Of a DNA stretch of 64,000 nt, positions 44,029 through 54,293 are shown in pieces. Source of the DNA: Roseomonas mucosa ATCC BAA-692 (GTDB taxonomy: Bacteria; Pseudomonadota; Alphaproteobacteria; Acetobacterales; Acetobacteraceae); the NCBI RefSeq assembly GCF_000622225.1, contig NZ_JHWD01000008.1, positions 174,616 through 238,615 on the forward strand. Direction: 5' to 3'. The position numbers and the translations under genes were made by a program. The notes under the pieces were generated by a model that was not told the DNA's origin, made no database searches, and was given only the letters and a program-made list of their open reading frames with translations. Numbering within the stretch: the first letter of the stretch is position 1; every line of letters begins with the position of its first letter.

Positions 44029-46561
<2,533 letters not shown>

Positions 46562-46730
46562 GCCCCGCCCCGATGATCCCATTGCCGGATACTTATGCCG
46601 GCCGCCGTTCCGGTCCCTCGCGCCGCTGCCGCCACGGGGGGCGGTGCCGCGCCTTTGTTTCCGGACCGGTGCCCGGTCCTTGAACCATGGGTAAATCACG
46701 CGCCAGCGGGAGTGACAAGGTGCGGCGGCG

Positions 46731-47084
46731 TCAGCCGGGCAGATCGGGGGCCGCCGGCTCCCCCTCCACCTCGGTCTCCACCTCCTCGCTCACATGGTCC
46801 GTCATGTCGGTGAGCATCGAGCGCACATGCTCGTCCCCCACGGCATAGAAGACCTGCCGCCCCCGCCGCTCGGCCTGCAGCAGCCGCGCGGCGCGCAGCA
46901 GGCGCAGGTGGTGGGAAACGAGGCTGCCGGAGATCCCCAGGCGATCCGCGATATCCCCTACCGCGACCGCCGAATCGAGGCAGGAAAGAATGATCCTCAG
47001 GCGCGTGGGATCGCTCATCAGCCGGAAGGTCTCGGCGAGCTCCACCACCTGGTCCTCACCGATACGCCCACGAAATTGTCGCAT
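46731..47084 (-). CDS. ArsR/SmtB-family metal-responsive repressor with a CzrA-type zinc site
   Basis: A 117-aa winged-helix dimeric repressor. The HTH is VAVGDIADRLGISGSLVSHH, followed by the wing ERRGRQVFYAV. The arsenic-type cysteine motif (ELCVCDL) is missing. The last helix carries Asp84, His86, His97 and Glu100 (DEHVRSMLTDMTDH, then VSE), the exact spacing of the alpha-5 zinc/cobalt site of SmtB and CzrA. It is therefore probably released from DNA by zinc or a related metal (inference from the ligand pattern). It lies directly upstream of ctaC on the same strand and is divergent from thioredoxin; its targets are unknown. Confidence 0.88.
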   Translation of the reverse strand: MRQFRGRIGEDQVVELAETFRLMSDPTRLRIILSCLDSAVAVGDIADRLGISGSLVSHHLRLLRAARLLQAERRGRQVFYAVGDEHVRSMLTDMTDHVSEEVETEVEGEPAAPDLPG

Positions 47085-47278
47085 GGCGCGCAGCTTCGTC
47101 CGCGCCGGGCTTTCGCGCAAGCACCGGCCGAACCTCGGCCCGTTCCCCCCGGCCTGCCCCCCGGCCCGCCCGCGGCACCCATGCGGCCGCGTCGCCCATG
47201 CCCCCGCGCCGGCGGCCTTGACCGGAAGGGGCGGCGCCACGACCTTTTCCGGCAGTATCTCTGGAGATGATGGCGGCC

Positions 47279-47608
47279 ATGAGCGAGCTGACCAAGGCTG
47301 TGAGCGACGAGACCTTCCAGGCCGATGTGCTGAAGGCGCCGGGCCCCGTGCTGGTGGATTTCTGGGCCGAATGGTGCGGCCCGTGCCGCCAGGTGGCCCC
47401 GATCCTCGACGAGGTGGCGCGGGACTATGCCGGCAAGCTCACCGTGGCCAAGGTGAACATCGACGAGAATCCGGGCTCGCCGAACGACTACGCGGTGCGC
47501 GGCATCCCCACCATGATCCTGTTCCGCGACGGCAAGCCGGTGGGCACGCTGGTCGGGGCGCAGCCGCGCAGCAAGCTGCGCGAATGGCTGGACAGCAACC
47601 TGGGCTGA
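47279..47608 (+). CDS. trxA: Thioredoxin
   Basis: A 109-aa cytosolic disulfide reductase. It has the active site WAEWCGPCRQVAP (CGPC) near residue 33, the buried cis-Pro segment RGIPTMILFRDGKPV, and a GAQPRSKLREWL helix at the end. Length and motifs match thioredoxin 1. Three ATG codons (47267, 47270, 47279) are possible; 47279 gives the standard MSELTKAVSDETF start, with GGAG 12 bases upstream. It is divergent from the SmtB-like regulator and followed after 25 bases by a small membrane protein gene. Confidence 0.94.
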   Translation: MSELTKAVSDETFQADVLKAPGPVLVDFWAEWCGPCRQVAPILDEVARDYAGKLTVAKVNIDENPGSPNDYAVRGIPTMILFRDGKPVGTLVGAQPRSKLREWLDSNLG

Positions 47609-47633
47609 TCCAGGAACCGGGGGAAGGCGCGGC

Positions 47634-47867
47634 ATGAACGAGACCCCTGGCACCCCGGCGGTCCCCTCGCCCGCTCCTTCCCCGCCCGCGGCCCCGCCCG
47701 CCCGGCCCCATGGCCCGGCGCGGCGGCACGGGCCGGACTATCTGGGCATGGGCGTGCTGCTGGGGGTGGTTGCCGCCATCCTCGCCATCTGGTGGATCTT
47801 CCCGGCCCTGATGCGGATCGTGAACTACAGCGACTGCATCGGCTCCGGCCGGATCACCGGGTGTTGA
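47634..47867 (+). CDS. Small single-helix membrane protein of unknown function
   Basis: A 77-aa protein that I do not recognise. The first 30 residues are Pro/Ala-rich and basic (PPARPHGPARRHGPDYLG), followed by one membrane helix (GVLLGVVAAILAIWWIF) and a short periplasmic tail with two cysteines (SDCIGSGRITGC). A GGGGGAAGG site lies just upstream of the ATG. It begins 25 bases after thioredoxin ends and is probably co-transcribed; the two C-terminal cysteines next to a thioredoxin gene are suggestive but unproven. It is convergent with folC across 22 bases. Confidence 0.65.
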   Translation: MNETPGTPAVPSPAPSPPAAPPARPHGPARRHGPDYLGMGVLLGVVAAILAIWWIFPALMRIVNYSDCIGSGRITGC

Positions 47868-47889
47868 AGCAGGCTGCGGGGCGCGGTCG

Positions 47890-49272
47890 TCAGGCCGGCG
47901 GCGTGCCGTTCGCCTTCAGGATCTCGCCTGCCAGATAGAGGCTGCCGCAGATCAGCACCCGAGCCGGGCGGCCGGGATCGGCCTCGCGCAGCAGGGCCTC
48001 CAGCGCATCCGCCACATGGGGGCCGATGCGGGCCATGCCGCCGCTGGCGGCCACGATCTCCTCCGGCGTCATCGCCAGGTGCTGGCCCGGTTCGGCCACG
48101 GCCCAGACCGAGCTGGCCCGCGGCAGCAGCGGGCGCAGGAAGTCGTCGGCGGCCTTGGACTTCTTGATCCCCACCAGCAGATGCGCCGGCCGGTCGCCCC
48201 AGGTGCGCAGATGCTCGGCCAGAACCTCCCCGGCGCCGGCATTGTGGCCGCCATCCAGCCACAGTTCCCAGCCTGGCGGCAGCATTGCCGCCAGGGGCCC
48301 GCTGTCGAGGCGTTGCAGGCGGGCCGGCCAGCGCGCCTCGCGGAAGCCCCCGGCGGCGGTGGCCTCGTCCAGCCAGTCCGGGTTCCAGGCACGCAGCGCC
48401 GCCAGGGCGAGCCCGGCATTGTCGATCTGGTGCGGCCCCGGCAGGCCCGGGCGCGGCAGGCGCAGCACCCCGGCGGCATCGCGGTAGAGCAGCCCCTCGC
48501 CCTCCGGCCCGATCTCCCAGTCCCGTCCCCGGCGCAGCAGCGGCGCCCCGGCCTCGGCGGCGACGCGCTCGATCGCCGCCATCGCCTCCGGCGCCTGGAA
48601 GCCGGTCACCAGCGGCACGCCGGGACGGGCGATGCCCGCCTTCTCCGCCGCGATCCCGGCCAGGCTGTTCCCCAGGAACTCCATATGGTCCATCGAGACC
48701 GAGGCGACGGCGCAGGCCGCCGGGCGCGGCACGACATTGGTCGCGTCGAATCGCCCGCCGAGCCCGACCTCCAGCACCAGCAGATCCGCCGGCACCCGGG
48801 CGAAGAGCAGGAAGGCGGTGGCCGTGGTGATCTCGAAGACGCTGATCCCCTCCCCGGCATTGGCCTGCTCGGCCTCCTCCAGCGCGGCGGCCAGCACCTC
48901 CTCCTCCACCAGCGTCCCCGCCAGCCGGATGCGCTCGTGGAAGCGCACCAGATGCGGCGAGGTATAGGCATGGACGCGCTTCTCCGTCGCCTCGGCGATG
49001 GCGCGGGCGAAGGCGCAGGTGCTGCCCTTGCCGTTGGTGCCCGCCACATGGAGCACCGGCGGCAGGTGCCGCTCCGGATGGCCGAGCGCCGCCAGGCAGC
49101 GCTCGATCCGGCCGGTGCTGAGGTCCATCAGCTTCGGATGCAGCGCATGCAGCCGGTCCACGATCCGCTCCGCCCGCCCCGGCTCGATGCCGGTGGGCAG
49201 GCGCAGCGAGGGGTCGAGCTGGCCCGGCGCCATGGAGGGCGCCACGGGGGAGGAGCGCGTGGGGCCGGGCAT
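47890..49272 (-). CDS. folC: Bifunctional folylpolyglutamate / dihydrofolate synthase FolC
   Basis: A 460-aa Mur-ligase-type enzyme that adds glutamate to dihydropteroate and folates. The P-loop is HVAGTNGKGST, followed by YTSPHLVRFHERIRL, FEITTATAFLLFA and LEVGLGGRFDATNVV. The second-domain motif ELWLDGGHNAGAGE is also present. The ATG at 49272 follows CTGAGG by 9 bases; 49233 is an alternative. It starts 11 bases after accD ends, and accD-folC is a common conserved pair in proteobacteria. Confidence 0.96.
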   Translation of the reverse strand: MPGPTRSSPVAPSMAPGQLDPSLRLPTGIEPGRAERIVDRLHALHPKLMDLSTGRIERCLAALGHPERHLPPVLHVAGTNGKGSTCAFARAIAEATEKRVHAYTSPHLVRFHERIRLAGTLVEEEVLAAALEEAEQANAGEGISVFEITTATAFLLFARVPADLLVLEVGLGGRFDATNVVPRPAACAVASVSMDHMEFLGNSLAGIAAEKAGIARPGVPLVTGFQAPEAMAAIERVAAEAGAPLLRRGRDWEIGPEGEGLLYRDAAGVLRLPRPGLPGPHQIDNAGLALAALRAWNPDWLDEATAAGGFREARWPARLQRLDSGPLAAMLPPGWELWLDGGHNAGAGEVLAEHLRTWGDRPAHLLVGIKKSKAADDFLRPLLPRASSVWAVAEPGQHLAMTPEEIVAASGGMARIGPHVADALEALLREADPGRPARVLICGSLYLAGEILKANGTPPA

Positions 49273-49283
49273 GGGCGGCGGCC

Positions 49284-50267
49284 TCAGTCGCCGTTCGCCG
49301 GATTCTCGGTCGGCGCCGTGCGGGCCACCACGGTGGGGCGCGGCTGCGGCTTGGGCGCGGCGATGTCGGGCGGCGGCGGCATCGGCAGCTCCGCTTCCTC
49401 CACCTCCAGCCCAGGGGGCAGGCGCTCGCGCAGCAGGGAGATCAGCCGCGCCAGCGTGACCTTCATGTCGCCGCGCCTGACCACCATGTCCAGGATACCG
49501 TGCTCCAGCAGGTATTCCGCCCGCTGGAAGCCCTCGGGCAGCTTCTCGCGCACCGTCTGCTCGATCACCCGCGCCCCGGCGAAGCCGATCAGCGCCCTGG
49601 GCTCGGCGATCTGGATATCGCCCAGCATGGCGAAGGAGGCGGTGACGCCGCCCGTGGTCGGGTCGCAGAGCACGGTGATGAAGGGCAGCCCGGCTTCCTT
49701 GACCATCAGCGAGGCGATGACCGTGCGCGGCATCTGCATCAGGCTGACCGCGCCCTCCTGCATCCGCGCCCCGCCGGAGGCGCTGAAGACGATCAGCGGC
49801 GCATCCTGCAGCACGGCCAGCCGGGCGGCGGCGACCAGCGCCTCGCCCACCCCGGCGCTCATCGAGCCGGCGAGGAAGTTGAAGTCGAAGGCCGCGACCA
49901 CCGCCGCCTTGCCCTCGATCGTGCCATGCGCGACCACCACGGCCTCGTCCAGCCCGGTCTTGGCCTGGGCCTCCTTCAGCCGGTCCACATAGCGGCGCTG
50001 GTCGCGGAAGCGCAGCGGGTCGAGCGGCGCCTTGGGCAGCTCGATGCGCTGCCACCCGGCATCCAGCGTGTAGTCCAGCCGCCGCAGCGCGCCGATGCGC
50101 AGGTGATGGCCGCAATGCGGGCAGACATGCAGCCCGCGCTCCAGGTCGCGGTGGAAGATCATCTGCTCGCAGGACGGGCACTTGTGCCAGAGGTTCTCCG
50201 GCACGTCCCGCTTGCTGCCGAACAGGGTCTGGATCTTCGGCAGAGCCCAGTCGGAAATCCAGTTCAT
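49284..50267 (-). CDS. accD: Acetyl-CoA carboxylase carboxyltransferase subunit beta AccD
   Basis: A 327-aa subunit of the carboxyltransferase that makes malonyl-CoA for fatty acid synthesis. The four-cysteine zinc ribbon is near the N-terminus (HKCPSCEQMIF and HVCPHCGHHL). The crotonase-fold core includes VFSASGGARMQEGAVSLMQM and PFITVLCDPTTGGVTASFAM. After about residue 295 it has a Pro-rich extension that E. coli AccD lacks. It is followed by folC, and accA is not in the window. It is divergent from the PerM-type transporter. Confidence 0.97.
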   Translation of the reverse strand: MNWISDWALPKIQTLFGSKRDVPENLWHKCPSCEQMIFHRDLERGLHVCPHCGHHLRIGALRRLDYTLDAGWQRIELPKAPLDPLRFRDQRRYVDRLKEAQAKTGLDEAVVVAHGTIEGKAAVVAAFDFNFLAGSMSAGVGEALVAAARLAVLQDAPLIVFSASGGARMQEGAVSLMQMPRTVIASLMVKEAGLPFITVLCDPTTGGVTASFAMLGDIQIAEPRALIGFAGARVIEQTVREKLPEGFQRAEYLLEHGILDMVVRRGDMKVTLARLISLLRERLPPGLEVEEAELPMPPPPDIAAPKPQPRPTVVARTAPTENPANGD

Positions 50268-50505
50268 CGCTCAACTCCTCCGCGCGGGGCGGGAGTAGGC
50301 ATCTCCCAGCCCCCTGCGCAAGAGGCGAGTGCGGCAAGGCTGCCTTCCGCCCTCGCCTCCCCTGTTCGCGGCACCGGAACTCACCACCGGAGAAACGTCG
50401 CAGAAAGCGAAAAACCCCGTCCACTTCCTGGCGTTGGCGAAAGGCCGGGCGCGCCATCACAGGCCGGGGCCGCCCGTCCCCCTGGCCCGGCCGAGACGGA
50501 GCAGC

Positions 50506-52491
50506 ATGCGTCTTCCCGAAAGCTCCGGCGCCCGCGCCCGCATCCGGGCCGCCGGACTGCCCAGCGGCGGCACCGGCACGCTCTACGCCATCGTGGCGGT
50601 GGTCAGCATCCTCTACGTCACGCGGGAACTCCTGGTGCCGCTGGTGCTGGCGACGCTGCTCGCCTTCGTCCTGGCGCCGGTGGTGCGGGGCCTACGGCAC
50701 TGGCGGGTGCCGCGCATCCCCGCCGTGCTGCTGACCGTCTTCCTGGCCTTCGGCCTGCTGACCACGGGCGGCGTGGTGATGGGGCGGCAGATGGCCGAGC
50801 TCGCCACCGACCTGCCCCGCTACCAGGCCGCGGTGATGGAGAAGGTCGGGCATCTGTCCAGCGGCGGCATGGTGGAGCGTGTCTCCGGCCTGCTCCAGCG
50901 CCTGGGCGAGAACGTCGTGCCCCGCCCCCACGCCTCCACCTCTTCCTCGGCCTCCGCCGGCCCCGCCGCCGAGGCCGGAACCTCCGTCCGCCCCCTGCCG
51001 GTCGAGGTCCACACGCCCGAACCGGGAACGCTGGAGCTGATCCAGAGCGTGATCGCCCCCCTGGTCGGCCCGGTCGCCACCACCGGCATCGTCGCGGTCT
51101 TCGTGGTCTTCCTGCTGCTGTACCGGGAGGACATGCGCGACCGCGTCATCAAGCTGGTCGGCTCCGGCGACCTGCAGCGCACCACCGCCGCGCTGGACGA
51201 GGCGACGACGCGCCTCAGCCGCTTCTTTCTGGCCCAGGTGATGCTGAACGCCTGCTTCGGCGCGGTCATCGGCCTGGGCCTCTGGGCCGTCGGCATCCCC
51301 AACCCGGCGCTCTGGGGCGTGCTGGCGGGGCTGATGCGCTTCGTCCCCTTCGTCGGCGTGATCATCTCCGTCGCCTTCCCCGCCTTGCTGGCCCTGGCGG
51401 TGGATCCGGGCTGGGCCACCCTGCTCTGGACCGTGGCGCTCTTCGCCGTGGCCGAGGGGCTGCAGGCTCAGGCGGTGGAACCCCTGGTCTATGGCCACAG
51501 CACCGGCCTCACCCCGATCGCGGTGCTGCTGGCCACGGCCTTCTGGACCTGGCTCTGGGGGCCCCTCGGCCTGCTGATGGCGATGCCGCTGACGCTCTGC
51601 CTCGTGGTCCTCGGCCGGCACGTGAAGCAGCTCGAATTCCTCGACGTCCTGCTGGGGGACCGGGAGGCCCTGGCGCCGCCCGAGGCCTTCTATCAGCGCG
51701 CCCTGGCCGGGGACGCGGACGGGCTGATCGAGCAGGCCGAGCTGCGCCTCAACGGCACCTCCCTACGCGCCTATTACGACGAGGTGGCGCTGCCCGGCCT
51801 GGCGCTGGCCCAGGCCGATGCCGGGCGCGGCGCCCTGAGCCGGCGGCGCGTCGAATGGGTGCGCGACAAGGTGGACGCGCTGCTGGAGGACCTGGCGGAC
51901 CACGAGGATGCCGGGGAGGACGAGGCCCCCCTCATGGAAGGCCCCGTGGCCCCTGCCGGAGCAACCGGCGACGACAGGGCCCCGGAAGCCCCGCCCCCAG
52001 CCCCGCCGGCTTCCGTGCCTGACGGCTGGGAGGCCCCCGGCAGCATCCTCTGCGTTCCCGGGCGCGGCCGCTTCGATGGCCAGGCCGCCTGCATGCTGGT
52101 CCAGGCCCTGCGCCAGCGCGGCTTCGGCGCCGGGATGCTGCCCAACGCCGCCCTGCGGAAGCCGGAGCCGATGACCACCGCCCCCGGCGGCACGGTGCGG
52201 GCGCTCTGCCTTTCCGTGGTGGACGGCGGCACCAGCGGCGCCAGCCTGCGCTACGCGGTGCTGCGCCTGCGGCGGGACTTCCCCGCCCTGCCGCTGGTGA
52301 TCGGGATCTGGGGCGAGGCCGAAGCATCGCAGGAACAGGCCCTGCGCGACGCCCTGCCGCCGGAAATCCTCGGCGACGGTACGGTGCGGTTCGTCCGACG
52401 GCTCCAGGACGCGCTGGACACCCTGCTGCAAGCCAGCCCGGCAACACGGAGCGCCACGGAAGCACGGGAAACCCAGGCCGCGAAACCCTGA
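50506..52491 (+). CDS. AI-2E/PerM family transporter with a large C-terminal cytosolic extension
   Basis: A 661-aa protein. Residues about 25-375 form the eight-helix AI-2E exporter (PerM/YdiK) domain, with GLWAVGIPNPALWGVLAGLM, FVPFVGVIISVAFPALLAL, and the family motif EPLVYGHSTGLTPIAVLL. PerM proteins are usually about 350-400 aa. Here an extra 270 residues follow: a helical segment, a Pro/Ala/Asp-rich linker, and a globular-looking alpha/beta module (SILCVPGRGRFDGQAACMLV, then a VIGIWGEAEASQEQALRDAL stretch). The substrate is unknown. The ATG at 50506 follows a GGAG site. Divergent from accD. Confidence 0.88.
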   Translation: MRLPESSGARARIRAAGLPSGGTGTLYAIVAVVSILYVTRELLVPLVLATLLAFVLAPVVRGLRHWRVPRIPAVLLTVFLAFGLLTTGGVVMGRQMAELATDLPRYQAAVMEKVGHLSSGGMVERVSGLLQRLGENVVPRPHASTSSSASAGPAAEAGTSVRPLPVEVHTPEPGTLELIQSVIAPLVGPVATTGIVAVFVVFLLLYREDMRDRVIKLVGSGDLQRTTAALDEATTRLSRFFLAQVMLNACFGAVIGLGLWAVGIPNPALWGVLAGLMRFVPFVGVIISVAFPALLALAVDPGWATLLWTVALFAVAEGLQAQAVEPLVYGHSTGLTPIAVLLATAFWTWLWGPLGLLMAMPLTLCLVVLGRHVKQLEFLDVLLGDREALAPPEAFYQRALAGDADGLIEQAELRLNGTSLRAYYDEVALPGLALAQADAGRGALSRRRVEWVRDKVDALLEDLADHEDAGEDEAPLMEGPVAPAGATGDDRAPEAPPPAPPASVPDGWEAPGSILCVPGRGRFDGQAACMLVQALRQRGFGAGMLPNAALRKPEPMTTAPGGTVRALCLSVVDGGTSGASLRYAVLRLRRDFPALPLVIGIWGEAEASQEQALRDALPPEILGDGTVRFVRRLQDALDTLLQASPATRSATEARETQAAKP

Positions 52492-52515
52492 GCGGAGGAC
52501 GGCTCTCCAACCTCC

Positions 52516-52868
52516 GGCGTTGCGCTGTCCCGGGGGACAAGGCTCCGCCTTTTCCCCCGCCCCCCTCATCCGCCAGGACCCTGCGGGCCCTGGACCCGAT
52601 GAGTCGGTTCTTCCTGTGATCGGACCGCACCGGGAAGCATGGCTTCCCGGCGACTGCCGGTGTCACGAGCGCGGAGCCGGTGTTCCTTATCTTTGCCAGC
52701 AGCCCCGCGTCTCCACCTACTCCCAGGGATCAACCCACAGGCTCACGTCACCCACCGGCACCAGCTCGGGCCCGGGGTCCGGGGACCGGCTTCGGTCCCC
52801 GGCGGAGAGGGGGTCCGGGGCGAGAGGCAGCGCCTCTCCCCCGGCGGCCGGCCACGAAGCGCAACGCC
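52516..52868 (+). repeat. Complete multi-hairpin repeat with perfect terminal inverted repeats (copy 8, reference copy)
   Basis: A 353-bp element between convergent genes. The ends GGCGTTGCGCT (52516-52526) and AGCGCAACGCC (52858-52868) are exact inverted repeats of 11 bp, and CTCC directly flanks both sides (52512-52515 and 52869-52872), a possible 4-bp target duplication. Inside are hairpins A, B, C (52630-52650), D (52779-52802) and E (about 52820-52842). No open frame is conserved between copies, so it is non-coding. Confidence 0.88.
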
Positions 52869-52893
52869 CTCCCGGAGCGCGGAACCGGCGCGC

Positions 52894-53718
52894 CTATTCG
52901 TTGATGAAGCGCAAGAGGTCCTGGTTCAACTGGTCCTTCTCGGTGAAGAACAGCCCATGCGGCGCGCCCGGATATTCCACCAGCCGCGCGCCGGGGATCA
53001 TCGCAGCGGCGCGGCGCCCGGCGGCGTCGATCGGGACGGTGTTGTCGGCATCGCCATGGATCACCAGCACCGGCACGCGGATCTGCGGCAGGTCGGCGCG
53101 GAAGTCGGTTTCCGAGAAGGCGCGCACGCAGTCCAGCGTCGCCTTGGGCGAAGCCATGAGGGCGAGGTTGCCTGCCCATTGCAGCAGCTCGCTGCTGATG
53201 GAGAAACTCAGCAGCCCGGCGCCGAAGAACTGCTTGCCGAAGCTCGCCAGGAAGGCCGGGCGGTCCGCCTGCAGGTTGACGACCATGTCGTCGAAAACGA
53301 AACGGTCCACGCCCTCGGGATTGTCCTCCGTCCGCAGCAGGAAGGGCGTGACGGCGGCAACCAGGACGGCCTTGCTCACCCGCCCCGATCCGCCATGGCG
53401 CGAGAGGTAGCGCGCGACCTCCCCGCCGCCCATGGAGAAGCCCACCAGCGTCGCGTCGCGCAGGTCCAGCGCGTCGAGGATGGCGGCCAGGTCGTCGGCC
53501 ATGGTGTCGTAGTCATAGCCGGACCAGGGCTGGCCGGAGCGCCCGAAGCCGCGCCGGTCATAGGCGATCACGCGGCAGCCGTTCTCCGCCAGGAAAGGCG
53601 CCTGGTATTCCCACATATCCGCGTTGACCGGCCAGCCATGGATCAGCACGACCGGCTTGCCGGCGCCCCAGTCCTTGTAGAACAGGGGTGTTCCGTCCCG
53701 GGCCTCGATGAAGGACAT
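52894..53718 (-). CDS. Alpha/beta hydrolase, non-heme chloroperoxidase / aryl-esterase type
   Basis: A 274-aa protein of the cofactor-free haloperoxidase group, which in practice act as esterases or perhydrolases. Motifs: oxyanion hole LIHGWPVNADMWEYQ, the conserved YDRRGFGRSGQPWSGYDYDT, nucleophile GFSMGGGEVARY (Ser near residue 98), acid IHGDADNTVP and His in PGAPHGLFFTE. No signal peptide, so cytoplasmic. The true substrate is unknown. It is convergent with the PerM-type gene across the reference repeat copy. Confidence 0.93.
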   Translation of the reverse strand: MSFIEARDGTPLFYKDWGAGKPVVLIHGWPVNADMWEYQAPFLAENGCRVIAYDRRGFGRSGQPWSGYDYDTMADDLAAILDALDLRDATLVGFSMGGGEVARYLSRHGGSGRVSKAVLVAAVTPFLLRTEDNPEGVDRFVFDDMVVNLQADRPAFLASFGKQFFGAGLLSFSISSELLQWAGNLALMASPKATLDCVRAFSETDFRADLPQIRVPVLVIHGDADNTVPIDAAGRRAAAMIPGARLVEYPGAPHGLFFTEKDQLNQDLLRFINE

Positions 53719-53788
53719 CGCATTCTCGCTGTTGCTGGATGCCTTCAGGAACGGCTGGAGGCGGCCCTGGTTGGCCGCCCGCCGCGCA

Positions 53789-54250
53789 TCAGGACAGCGT
53801 CCTGCGCAGGTAGACCCGCCGGAATCCCTTCTCTTCCCGCCGCTCGGCCTCCGTGAAGCCGCGATGCTGGTAAAGGGCGAGGTTCGCCTCCATCCTCTCG
53901 TTGGTCAGCAGCCGCAGCTCGCGGAAACCCCGCCGCCGCGCCTCCGCCTCCACGAAATCGAGCAACACGCCGCCGAGGCCCTGCCCTTTGGCCTCCGGCT
54001 CCACGGCGATGTTGTCGAGCCAGAGATGGCCCGTCCGGTCCTCGATCACCACAAGGCCCAGGATTCGGCCGCCGCGTTCCAGCACATGCGCCTGCCCCGC
54101 CGCGATGCGGGCGGCGTAGTCGTCGTCCATCGGCGCCGGGCGCCGCCCGATCACCGGGACGTAATGGGCATAGGCACGCTCCGCCAGGGCGGCGAGGAGC
54201 GGCGCCTCCCCCGGCAGGGCGGGGCGGAGGACATGATCGGGACCGGACAT
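53789..54250 (-). CDS. GNAT family N-acetyltransferase
   Basis: A 153-aa acetyl-CoA-dependent acetyltransferase. The GNAT motif A is LDNIAVEPEAKGQGLGGVLLDFVEAEA (with the Q/RxxGxG/A loop), and motif B is NLALYQHRGFTEAERRE. Substrate unknown. The ATG at 54250 gives a compact domain beginning SGPDHVLRPA; another ATG three codons upstream is possible. It lies 43 bases downstream of the FdhF-type oxidoreductase gene on the same strand and may share its transcript. Confidence 0.9.
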   Translation of the reverse strand: MSGPDHVLRPALPGEAPLLAALAERAYAHYVPVIGRRPAPMDDDYAARIAAGQAHVLERGGRILGLVVIEDRTGHLWLDNIAVEPEAKGQGLGGVLLDFVEAEARRRGFRELRLLTNERMEANLALYQHRGFTEAERREEKGFRRVYLRRTLS

Positions 54251-54293
54251 GCCCCGCATCCTGCCTGCAGCGCCCCGGCCGGGGAAGCAGCAA

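Noticed and set aside
47890..50460. One long fused protein covering folC and the accD region
   Set aside because: The frame upstream of 49272 is a shadow of accD; FolC normally begins close to the chosen start.
52512..52872. CTCC flanks of repeat copy 8 as a proven target-site duplication
   Set aside because: Four bases in GC-rich DNA can match by chance and other copies show no clear duplication, so I only list it as possible.
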